A stretch of DNA of 64,000 nt, taken from positions 9,328,316-9,392,315 of the forward strand of contig OW203768.1 of the NCBI GenBank assembly GCA_934045905.1, in the 5' to 3' direction. The notes beneath the pieces are model-generated. The model did no database searches and had not been told where the DNA came from. It saw only the letters and a list, made by a program, of their open reading frames with translations. The position numbers were made by a program, and so were the translations under genes. Of the stretch, positions 1-10,576 are shown piece by piece (the stretch's first letter is position 1; each line of letters begins with the position of its first letter). Source of the DNA: Leuctra nigra. Taxonomy: Eukaryota; Arthropoda; Insecta; Plecoptera; Leuctridae.

Positions 1-2668
1 TGCAGGGCGTCAGCTCCGAGGAGAAGCTGGTCTCCAGCGCCAAGCAGGTGGCGTCCTCGACAGCGCAGCTGCTGGTTGCATGCAAGGTCAAGGCCGATCC
101 AGACGCGGACAGCACCAAGCGGCTACAGGTCAGTTGCAACTCCCGGCCGCTGCTGGACCATATTAAATCTTCTTGTTGTGTGCAGACTAGAGGTCGGATT
201 TGGGTAATGTTTTGTACCCCGGTACCCGCTTTAATTACCCGGGTAATAAATAACTAAAAAAAAAAAAAAAAAAAAAAAAAATTTTGAAAATGTTTTGAAA
301 TTTGTTGCATTGAGCCCGCCGCCCTATCCATGTCCTTGGGGAGAGATACACAACGTCCATACAATGGAAGGTTGAACACAATGCATCCCCTCCATCAATA
401 ATCCATCCTCAACTCACCAGCATTCTCATGAAATTACTAACAATGAATTTACAAACCAATTATTGGTTGGGATTGTTGAGATTTGGGAAATATGAATAAA
501 TATTAAATTCAGTTTATATAACTATAAACAATGCAGCTGGTGATTAAGTGGCAGCATTCGCAAACAATGCAAACAAACTAAATAACTAAAAAAAAAAAAA
601 AAAAAAATTTTTGATACCCGAGTACCCGCCATTGTACCCGGGTAATGACGTACCCGGGTACCCGGTTTGTACCCAGGTACCCTAACTGACCTCTAGTGCA
701 GACATCCTCGAGCTAATTGAAGTTGTATCAAATGTGTATCAAACAATAAAAAACAACATGCATTTCATAATTAATGAATTAACTTTACTGAGAAAAGTTA
801 AAATTGTAGTGTAGCACTATCGATCCCATCCACTAGATAAAGGATTATGGATTACACCTATAACTACTAAATGTCTTCTAATTTTACGGCTTCAAGTCCA
901 CTATAGAGTCTAGAAAATCTGATTGGTTGTTCAGTGTGTTAATGTGGCCTACTTATAAGCTGTGAAAACACATTACATATCTCAAGAAATTGAACCGTTT
1001 ACTGTGCATTATATTCTCCTGCTTTCGAGGAACAAATAGATGGTACACCCAACAAATCATAAAACGATATTATTTGAATGATATGGATTAGCTGCTGTTC
1101 AGGTTCCTTGACAATCATGAATCAATCAATCCTTGGTATTATCAACGAAATCAGAGCTCACCTCCTACAGGTAGATGACGAGTTAGCATAGACTTCATCA
1201 GATATGACATCTCATTTTTTCAGCCAATCCATTTCTTTCAAATACCTTTTTGTCATTTTTTAAGTGTACCTACACCTCCCCTATTTTCAGTTTCTATTCA
1301 TGTGTACTACAGTGTTAAGTCATTAGTTACATAGATTTATTCTTATATCGATGGATTTCCTTCATGATGCGCAGGCTGCCGGCAATGCCGTGAAGCGCGC
1401 AACTGACAACCTGGTGCGCGCCGCGCAACAAGCCATCAGCAACGAGGAGGAGCGCAGCCTGGTTCTGAACAAGCGCATGGTCGGCGGCATCGCGCAGGAG
1501 ATCAACGCGCGCTCCGAGGTGCTGCGCATCGAGAGGCAGCTGGAGGAGGCGCGCGGCCGGCTGACCGCCATCAGGCAGGCCAAGTACAAGCTGAAGGGAG
1601 AAGGGAGCGGGTCGGAAACGGAGGGAGATGGATACGGGAGCGGATACGAGTCGTTCACCACCAGGTTTGTCACATTATCAGTCTCAATAGGATTATTAAA
1701 CCTGGCCTCCTCTAAAATTGCAAATTTTGTCTAGAAAACATTAAATTTCATGACATTGTTGGTTTGCAGTTTCCTCTCCTATCCCTATTGTGGTATGAAC
1801 TAGGCAGTGACTCGACACAAACATCCTTTTCCTGTCAGACTTTAGATAAAATGTACCTACCTACTATAGGGTACCTACCTGTCTCTTTTCTTTAGGAGAA
1901 AGAAACAGATTTGCATATACTTCACTGATTAACATAGGTAATATATTTTATTCTGTTTAAATGTGCAGAATAAAATTGACGGAGTTATGGAAACTTTTTA
2001 CTGTAAACCTGTAAATGAACAAATTGAAATTAAAAAAATATTGATATTATAAATCGAAATGTAAAATAAAATAGTAGCTTGGTGTAACAGTATTTTCATG
2101 ATGTTCTATTTTTTCTTCTAGATACGAGACCCGTTCTTTTGACAACACAATGAATCAATCGGCAAACAGCATGAACCAATCGGCCAGCATCGTGAACCAA
2201 TCAGCCAACGGCATGAACCAGTCGACAAACAGCACCGTGAACAGCACGAATCAGTCCTTCAACACATCCGGCGTGCTCAATATGAGCGGCACAAACGGCT
2301 CGATCTCTTCGCCCGAGAAGCTCTACTCCAGCATCGACAAGGTCGAGAAGGCGTACACGAACATCCGCGGCCTCCTCGACGAGTCGTCGCACCGCATGGA
2401 ACGCCAGGCGATGGTCAGCGAAGTGACCAAGCCGGCGCCGATCGTGGAGAGAGTGTTCACGCGATCGCCGGCACCGCCGCCGCCTCCGGCCAAGACCCAC
2501 ACGTACTCGTCGGCGTCGAACAACTACGCCGAGTCGTCGAGCGTCAACGAGGTGTCCGGGGCGAACAACTCCACCTCGACGCTGGAACAGAGGATGCTGA
2601 AGCAACAGTCGACGAGGACGGTCACGACGACGACGTCGTCACAGCTGAAGTCGTTCAGGGTGGATTAG
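1..2668 (+). CDS. rhea: talin, C-terminal three exons (5' part outside window)
   Basis: Talin links integrin tails to F-actin at adhesion sites. The exons I place are 1-128 (partial; donor gtcagt), 1375-1664 (acceptor gcag, donor gtttgt) and 2122-2668 (acceptor ctag, ending in TAG), and phases are compatible throughout. Exon 1 reads EEKLVSSAKQVASSTAQLL and VACKVKAD, and exon 2 continues AAGNAVKRATDNLVRAAQQA. This is the characteristic I/LWEQ (THATCH) actin-binding module of talin. It is followed by the C-terminal dimerisation helix (LRIERQLEEARGRLTAIRQ). The last exon adds a low-complexity tail with repeated NQSAN/NQST motifs, a short helical stretch (KVEKAYTNIRGLL) and a Pro-rich APPPPPA segment. 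Insect talins are known to extend beyond the vertebrate C-terminus, which fits. The N-terminal FERM head and rod lie upstream of the window. The gene symbol is the Drosophila one. Confidence 0.94.
188..695. mobile_element. hAT-type MITE in talin intron (8-bp TSD)
   Basis: The ends are tagaggtcgg and the inverted cctaactgacctcta. They are flanked by a perfect 8-bp direct repeat gtgcagac (180-187 and 696-703), the size typical of hAT elements. The 508-bp body has no coding capacity. Both ends carry several copies of a tacccggg/gtaccc motif, probably transposase-binding subterminal repeats. Two poly-A runs, each preceded by aataactaaa, sit at about 249-283 and 582-607. Confidence 0.8.
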
Positions 2669-4367
2669 CGTTGAGCGCGTTGCACAGTATCTTTCCTCTC
2701 TTCCAGTAACTCTCACAAGTTCATTCTCATAGCTTCCGAAATCAAACTTCTATTTTCTTAACTACGGTAAAATCAGGTATGGATTTACCCACATTGTTTT
2801 TATGACGTAAGAGTGTTTACTACGAGGGATTCGCGAGTGTAACAGCAAACTGCCTACACCTAATCAATCTGCCTGCTTATGAAATATATTTCAGGAAAAA
2901 ATGAATTTAACACACAAAGTGCTCTTTAACAATTTTACAAAGAAAATGATGTAGGTATCTGTCACCTATAGTCCATTAAATATTTTATTATATTATTAAC
3001 AATTTATATAGCGATAGTTTTAAAACTTTTTACATTTTTGCACTAACATTATTGTGTGCCCATTGACAGTGTATTTTTTACTGTTGATTAGTAATTGATT
3101 AATGAATAGTTGATGATGAAAAGTGTATTTTACATTAGTTAGTTTAATGTTAGTGAAGAGTTGTGGTGCTAAAATGATTTTAGATGTTTAATAATTGTGA
3201 GACTAATTCTTTCAGCATTGTTGTCAGATTTACAACCATTAATTGAGTCTTAACATTGCACAAAATATTTTAATATTGAAGTACTGCCTTCTACTAAAAC
3301 TGTAGTCGTAACTTTACCTTACAAATTTAATGAAGAGTTATGTTATGTTAATATTTAATAAGCCTAACTATTTTACTTTACCATAAATCTATGAATCTTA
3401 GTTTATCGATATGAAGAATATAACTCTATATAATGTGCCTACATGTACAGATAATCAAAAAATTTAGTGATGTGTGCAGTATTTATGACAGAGAGCAGAT
3501 TGCATCCTAAATGCCTTCTGATAATTTTATGCTGGTCGGTAGGTAGACGATACCTATGAAAATGACCAGTAAGGATGTTTGGCTCACCAACAATCAAAAT
3601 GTATGTTACAGTGTTGGGATTGAAAATTAATTTTGAATACATATTTAAATTACTACAATTTATACCTATTGTTATGCATCATTGATTTATTTTAAATATA
3701 TTGTTGGATTAAGTTATCTTCAATTTATTTTAGATCTAGGCTCTTCTTGCGATCCTGTGTACTCAGTTTCACATGCCAAGTTCAATGACAAATCACAGTT
3801 GCGAAGCGATCTTGACTGTCCCTGTGTCTAGTCACATTGGTGACTCGAGGTCTAGTATTTATATTTTATTTTTTAATACATATTGCCATTATTGAAGTGC
3901 CAATAATTTTAGCAGTCTGTATTTTGTAATCTGCTTGAATCATGTTTTAAATTGTTGCACCTGTATGGTTAATAATACTAATAGATTTTAAACAGCATTA
4001 TTTATTCTTTACTATCATTCCTTGTCAAGTTTCAGCTCCTAAGACTTTGTGTTGAGGGAACAAATATTTCCTTATCCCTTCAAGATTCTATACTTGAAAT
4101 TAAAAAATGACTTAAGTATGTATGTCCATCCAGTGTAGTTTGAACAAGGCTAAAATGAAGCTGGCATTTTTTGATGACAAAAATCATCAGTTGGAATGGA
4201 ACTCAAGTGTTATCCAAGCTAGGATAGCTAGGATTATTTGGATCCAAGGTAACAAAATGAAGAAGACTACTTTAAATTCCGAGAGAACTTTAAATAATTT
4301 GCAAATTCGATCAATAAGATTCTTCGTGAGAGAAAATAGAGATCAGTGGAGATAATTTCTGCAGCCC
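2669..4367. other. talin 3' UTR and intergenic DNA
   Basis: This is AT-rich sequence after the talin stop codon. The proximal part is presumably 3' UTR, but I could not pick a convincing polyadenylation site. No open frame in it looks coding, and I see no transposon termini before the MULE target duplication at 4368. Confidence 0.5.
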
Positions 4368-4375
4368 CCATAAAC
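4368..4375. repeat. MULE target-site duplication, left copy
   Basis: ccataaac, matched exactly at 8312-8319. Confidence 0.8.
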
Positions 4376-4756
4376 ACGAAGCAATCGAGACAGGAAGGAT
4401 TCCAAATATTCCTCTCTCTGATTGGTTGAAGTAGCGCATGCTCAGAATGATTTGGCGCGATTTTTCATTTAGTCCAATATTTAGTTAATCCGGCTCAGAT
4501 TAACTTTGGTTATACCGGCCCTTACTACGTTAGCCTTTAAATATAAATTTTTACATGTGGGAAAAATATGAAATTGGTAAGTTTAAGACAACATTTATTA
4601 GTGGTCATATAATAGCACCTCAAAATTAAAATTAAATTCAAGATTATAACACACAATAACGGTCAATTCAACTTCACTTTGTTCACAAGAATCATGAAGT
4701 ATCTTCCGACTTAAATGGCCATGTCCAAATAAAAATTTACGATTATATACCTAATT

Positions 4757-5215
4757 ACAAGATGATATTATAGTACATCAAAATTAAAATTAAATTCAAG
4801 AAAATTATCTCAAATGTCTTCTGATTTAAATTGCCATGTCCATAGAAAAATTACATCAGTTTAAGTTACATAGGTATACCTAAATAGTAAATATTACAAG
4901 ATGATATTATAGCACATCAAAATTAAAATTAAATACAAGAAAATTATCTCAAATGTCTTCTGATTTAAATTGCCATGTCCATAGAAAAATTACATCAGTT
5001 TAAGTTACATAGGTATACCTAAATAGTAAATACTACAAGATGATATTATAGCACATCAAAATTAAAATTAAATACAAGAAAATTATCTCAAATGTCTTCT
5101 GATTTAAATGGCCATGTCCATAGAAGAATTACATCAGTTAATAAGTTACGTATAGTCTACCTAATTACAAGATGATATTATAGCACCTCAAAATGAAAAT
5201 TAAATACAAGACCGT
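4757..5215. repeat. 139-bp minisatellite inside the MULE
   Basis: The anchor acaagatgatattatag recurs at 4757, 4896, 5035 and 5167, giving periods of 139, 139 and 132 bp. The two central copies are nearly identical. A more divergent copy precedes them at about 4590-4750. The array lies between the transposase stop codon and the left terminal repeat. Confidence 0.9.
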
Positions 5216-5309
5216 TTTCCAAAACTAATAATGAGATTCAATCATGGTTTTTATACAAATTTACCATCACATTATCATCATCAACTAATTTACCATCACG
5301 TAGATATTG

Positions 5310-8071
5310 TTAGTAGAGATGATCAAAACTTGAATGAATATTTAACACTTCATGATTCTTGTCATTAAGTCCTTGAATAATGTTGATGTGCTGCTTTGAA
5401 GAAGGTTTGCAAAATGTAACACTACTGTCTTTCACAGAACGCTTCCTCTTCGTAGAATAAAAGCGAGTTTGGGGCTCCACATTTTTATTTGCAGGCTCCT
5501 TATTTCCACCATCATCTAAGTCGACATCGTCCAATGAACTTCTGCGTTTGATGTCTTTAGTAATGTCAATTAACTGGTCAAGTCTTTTAATGACTACATT
5601 CGAATCTTCTTCCGTAAACTCCAAGGAGGAGACTTGTCCCATCAGAAGATTTAACTTTTCCATCATCAATTTCTTCGTGTCTGCAGTTTGATGAAGTATC
5701 GCATTGTGCGCTTGTACAGCGGAGAGCAGATCAGCAGTGGTTGAATCTTCAACATCAGCATCTAGTTTATCCATCAAGAGAACATCGTTTTCTAGTGGAT
5801 CTGATGACCTGCGTACACATGCATGAATATGCTTGCAAATATTGAATTTGATAAGATTATCAATGCAGTTACAACTGTACATGTGGACACAGATGTTACA
5901 GGTGGGACAAAGAAATTGACAGTTGTTTACACATGATGGTTCAGAGTTCTTCAGTACGGTGTACTGAATATCAGAGTTACTACTCGATGTAACCTCCCAC
6001 ACCGGTCCCTCAAATGACTGTATCATTGAATCAGTTATTTGATCACTACGCCGATGACTCAAATGTATACTGCTGACACGCTGCGAAGGCTTATTTTTTG
6101 TAACCTTTATCAGACGCTCAAAAATCTTATCACGGCTGAACTTAATCAAAGCCGTTATACATGTATCCATTCGCTTATTCTTCTTACCTTGAAGGTAAAA
6201 ATGTTTAAATACTTTATGGAGTGCCTCTAAATACATGTTTGTATTAATCCCAGAACCTATACGAAAGCAGTACGCCCACATTTCTGATCGAGTAGAATAG
6301 TGTTTTCGGAAGTATTCACCAAACTCCTTGGTCGATTCATCATCAGTTAGTTCTTGAATTAACTGTTCTTGAGAGATTGCAAACTGATTAGGATTAGTTT
6401 CTTGCAAAAGTACACGTACGGCCTTGTAGATAAGAGCTTTCATTTCATTACTACCCGTAATTTTCTCTCTGATACTTTTTCGCCAATTTTTATCGACGTG
6501 CCAAGTGCACAAAAGCCTTTGCTTTGATGGACCCATCACAATTTCCCAGGCATTGTAGAACGAAGGGTCATCGTCTGACATGAATACATCGGTTTCAATA
6601 TTTCCTACTCTATCACGGACGGTTTTAAAAAATAAGTTCCATGAGAGCGTATCCTTCCTATTACTTAGGCAAAAAGCCCCAGGACAGCCAGATCCATACT
6701 CGTCCACGGTCAGAAGTGTCGTCAACTCAAAGTCGTACTGGTTTGTACCATGAGTACTATCTACACATATTTTCTTTTTGCCAAACTGTTCTAACATTTT
6801 TCTTTGAAATGACGTCAATATTACCAAAAAGAAATCTTTCTTCTCTAACACCCCAGAGGGGTCCTCCACTCCCTGAGGCTTGTACAGAGCAACAGGGTTC
6901 TCTTCGACGCCAAGCTTGTTCATACTCTCAACCCACAAGTGAACACTCGTTGCATCATCGGCGTGTTGTCGGCCTACGTGGAGATTAAAGTCTCTCCTGA
7001 TGTTTCGCAGATGGTTCTTGGTGACAAAACTCTTCGTAGTAATCTGGTCCACAGCTTCATCGCGGATGTCATCCATAATTCTTTCCAATGTCACTCCATC
7101 GGCTATTTTTCCTGTGGATAGAAATTTTGTTTTATTGGTTGGATAACTAAATACCTACTACATTTTTTTTAATAAAATCTGACTATCAGAACACAATAGT
7201 AGTTACATTTAACGACTATATTCATATTTTGTTACTAGTGAAAGTGCAATTTACCTGCTAGTTGTGTTCGTTCCTCATATGTGAGTGACAGGCGGCTGAA
7301 GCTTCTGGAGTGGTTGCAGTGAGTTTTCCAGTAAATCACTTCGACGTCACATTCAGACTCAGTAACAACCATAGAAGAAGGACATGTCCTTTCAATTTTA
7401 TTCGAACCTTGACTTTTCATCCTTTTTTTCCCAGTTGCTTTTGTAGAAAAACTGCCTGACCGATGACAGTTGTAATAGTATTTCTTCCGATTTCCAAGTA
7501 CTTTCACTCCTGTCATCAAAACGAACTGTGTGCGTGTTTCTCTTTCGGTCGTTGCCTTCCATAATTGAAATTCTGTAACAATCAAAACATAACCAAAATG
7601 TTACGATATTGAAGTGTGTTTGCTAACTTTAATTTTCAATCAGCATAAAATATGAATTGATGACATTTCTATTAGTGAGTCCTACAAGAGCCACTTACCT
7701 TTCAGTGAGTTAAATTTCAATTCTTCCTTTTCCGAGTTGATATCGTGAACATCGCTCAAATGGTTCCGCAAATGTTTGGTGTCGGCAAGAACAAAGCAAC
7801 ATTCAGAACATTTTATTTTGCTCATCACCTTCCCGGTAGAAGCAAGTTTGCGAGGAGACGTCTTCGGGCAAGTGGAATGCTTCTTGCGTAGATGTTTATT
7901 TAGGTTAAACTTTTTCTGAAAACTTGACTCGCACAAGTGGCATGAAAAGGACTTCAAAGTACCAGGAGATCCTTGTTTGAGTTGAGGCACTATGTTGTGC
8001 ACATTGCGCAAATGTTTGTAGAGATTGTAAGAATTTGACAGTGACTTATCACATAAATAGCACGATTCCAT
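5310..8071 (-). CDS. MULE transposase, three exons, C2H2 zinc fingers + DDE + SWIM
   Basis: The exons are 8071-7699, 7572-7255 and 7111-5310, all with gt/ag borders and matching phases, giving an uninterrupted protein of 830 aa. Exon 1 starts at ATG and encodes three C2H2 fingers (CYLCDK, CHLCES and CSECC, each ending in an HxxxH/HLxxxH pair). Exon 2 has a Cys/His cluster (YYYNCHRSG, YWKTHCNHS) of FLYWCH/WRKY type, as common in MULEs. Exon 3 holds the MULE DDE core: D in ICVDSTHG (about residue 348), D in MSDDDPSFYNAW (about 411), the family CTWHVDKNW motif (about 432) and E in NTNMYLEALH (about 528). A SWIM zinc finger (CNC then CKH, about 646-660) follows, then a polar tail. Family-level identification as a MULE is firm; assignment to the insect Phantom-like group is inference. 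No stop or frameshift is visible. Confidence 0.88.
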
Positions 8072-8311
8072 GACTAAAGATACCTATAGTATTACTTTAC
8101 TTATCACAATACCTACTACCTAGCACTATTCCATGACCACGAACGTCATAAAAACACACAAAAAGTCACAAAAGAAGTCATAACCTCAAATCTTACACCT
8201 ACTTACACCTTGCAATTTCTTCTAAGTCCCAGAATATCATAGTGCGCATGCGCTACTCCAACCAATCAGAGAGAGGAATATTAGGAATCCTTCCTTTCTT
8301 GATTGCTTCGT

Positions 8312-8319
8312 CCATAAAC
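8312..8319. repeat. MULE target-site duplication, right copy
   Basis: ccataaac, matched exactly at 4368-4375. Confidence 0.8.
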
Positions 8320-8824
8320 ACCCAGCTTGTTTTTGCAAAACAAGTAGGTAGGTACCTAGGTAGTCTTCTGTTTTATTTTGTAAAGCGCGCTCTTCCTGTT
8401 GAAAGTGCCTCATTGGTGCACCAAAAGGATGAACGTTTCCGGTGTTTTCATTTTTTAGCTTAACATGTTCTCTTCTTTGTTTTAGTACAAATTGAAGCTG
8501 GAATTTAATTCCAATGTATATGTAAATAATTTAGCTTTATAAATACAAATAAATTATGAAAATATACGGCTGAAAAGTTACTTCCCTGGCGAGTATCAAG
8601 TGAACTAACATATTGCGCTCTTTTCTTGTTGACAAGTGAATTTCCGGTTTCTTCTCATGTCGCACCATTTTGGAAGCCATTTCGTTTTGACCGCGGCTCT
8701 CAGAGTTTTTACCGAAGAAAAGATAACGTTACTGCGAAGGAGGTGCTCTAAGATTAGATGTAAGTGTTTCCTGAAAATTCTAATATCTCTTCACTAACAT
8801 AATTGTGAGAGTAATTTAGTAAAA
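8320..8824 (+). promoter_or_regulatory. upstream region and 5' UTR of the Tudor gene
   Basis: This short stretch lies between the MULE and the Tudor start codon. An acceptor-like aatttag sits just before aaaaATG, and a donor-like tgtaagtg occurs at about 8759-8766. A non-coding first exon ending near 8760 is therefore possible. The motif ttttggaagccattt near 8670 resembles sequences around arthropod transcription starts, but no TATA box or start site can be fixed. Confidence 0.35.
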
Positions 8825-10576
8825 ATGGAGATGCAAACAAATGTGTTCATCACCCACGTGGATAAGGCTGGACCTATTTTAAAGCTATGGGCCCAGACAG
8901 ACAGGGAGTCGCCGACTCTGATAGAACGTACAATAAACCAATTGACCGAGAAATTCAATTTGGGTGTTGGGTTGCCTGAACCTTCTACTCTTGCAGTAGG
9001 AAAACTTGTGTGCGCAAAGTACAATGATGATGTGTATTACCGGGCTCGCATCTTAAGCTTGGAAAATATGCATAAAGGAGAAGTCGCTGTACAATTTGCT
9101 GATTACGGCAATTTGGAAACAATTACAATCAACAACTTGCGACTGTTGGACAGTTTTACCCCCGCCTTGTCTGCAATACCAGATCAGGCAACTGACATGT
9201 ATCTTGCTGGAATTGTGAGCCTCGGACCCGAGTGGTGCCCGACTAGTCTGAAGTTCGTGAAAGACACCATCTGCTATGTGGAACTCAAATGCATCTATGT
9301 TGGAATGGTGGGCACAAAAAGGCTCATCAAATTGTTCTATGAAAACATGGATTTCGTTGATTGCCTAATGGATAGGCGAGTTGGATATCCCATCCTCTTA
9401 GACTTGCAAAAAACTGTCCTTTTCAACTACCTCAATCAAACCCCGTCGCCCCCTCTTCAACTGTACCCACGATACAACCCAGACGTCCCCCCTCCAGTTC
9501 CCATTGCTCAAATGATGGTAACGCCAAACATGGCACGAGATGCCGAAATGGCAAACCAAGAAAGGATGGCTATGCGTCAGGCACAAGCACGACAGGAGCA
9601 AGCAAATCAACGCCAACGCTCTCCGAACATGGTCCCACCTCCTGGCATGGTGCTGCCAGGATATCCTAACTACGCTCAACCTGGGTCGGCGTATTCCGTT
9701 CCACAGCAGGTACCAACAGCCTACGCACCTAGGGTCAGCCCGCCAGCGCCGGAACCCGTCGGCTCGGTGTCGTTCATCAACAAAATGCTAAACCCTGGTC
9801 AACAGTACGAAGTGTTGATCGTATCCGTTGACGACGGGCCATTGTCGTTCACAATAACACTGAAAGATCAAGAACCATTGCTGAGGATGTTGTCCATGGA
9901 AATAAACAACATTACACCCGTTCCGCTTTCTACAGCACCGATGGTTGGCACCCGATGCCTTGCACAAGATTCAGTGGACAAGAATCTAAATCGAGCAGTC
10001 ATAAAAAACGTCTCGCACGACACGTGCTCAGTTTACTATGTGGACTACGGCCAAAGCGAGGACGTTCCCCTCGCGCAAATCTTCGATATTCCTGCCAAAT
10101 TCGTCAACAAGCATCCGGTCATGGCCATGCAAATCACACACGGAGCTCTTAACTCCATCACGATGACCAAAGAAGTGAAGGACCTCTTCAAAAAGTATGC
10201 CTTCGGAAAGTATTTCAACCTATTCGTAGTTCCATCCGAGACTCACCACATGAAACAGTACGGAATTCTCTACGAAAACAAACGCGGCGTCCTAGACGTC
10301 ATTTTGGATGAAATCGAAGCGAGGAATGCAATGAAATACATTCCAGTGAAGCAGCCGCAAGCCGGCACCAACAAGATGGTGGTCGTATCGTTTGTCGAGG
10401 AAGTGAAAAAGTTCTACGTCCAGTTGGAGGACAATGTTCCGGCTCTGGAAACATTGATGGCAGAACTGATGAAACACTGCAAGACCGTCGCGAATCCAAT
10501 CCACCGCACGGAGCTGCGCAAGGGCCTCATCTGTTGCGCGCAGTTTGCTGGTGACAATCAGTGGTACCGCACAGAG
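8825..10576 (+). CDS. tud: Tudor gene, first coding exon
   Basis: 584 codons from the ATG in aaaaatggag. It encodes Tudor domain 1 (KLVCAKYNDDVYYRARI, then VQFADYGN) and a Gln/Pro-rich linker at about residues 210-320. It then encodes a staphylococcal-nuclease-like flank plus Tudor domain 2 (TRCLAQD, VYYVDYGQ) and the first half of domain 3 (LICCAQFAGDNQWYRTE), which is completed by the next exon (VNYVDFGN). Splitting a Tudor core at an exon border is normal for this family. Confidence 0.92.

Larger units (their letters stand above)
4376..8311 (-). mobile_element. complete Mutator-like (MULE) DNA transposon
   Basis: The 3936-bp element begins acgaagcaatcgagacagg and ends with the inverted copy. 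The terminal inverted repeats match over about 66 bp with about 4 mismatches (4376-4441 against 8246-8311). The flanking 8-bp direct repeat ccataaac (4368-4375 and 8312-8319) fits the 8-11 bp duplications of the Mutator superfamily. Inside lie a three-exon transposase gene on the minus strand and, between its stop codon and the left terminus, a 139-bp minisatellite. Intact ends, target duplication and coding frame together suggest a young, possibly autonomous copy. Confidence 0.88.

Noticed and set aside
2201..2605. Long Arg-rich open frame on the minus strand opposite the last talin exon
   Set aside because: It is an antisense shadow of GC-rich talin codons. The composition is driven by the plus-strand reading and there are no domain features.
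4757..5215. Regular 139-bp repeats considered as a CRISPR-like or satellite array
   Set aside because: There are no unique spacers. The whole unit repeats, the host is a eukaryote and the array lies within a transposon.
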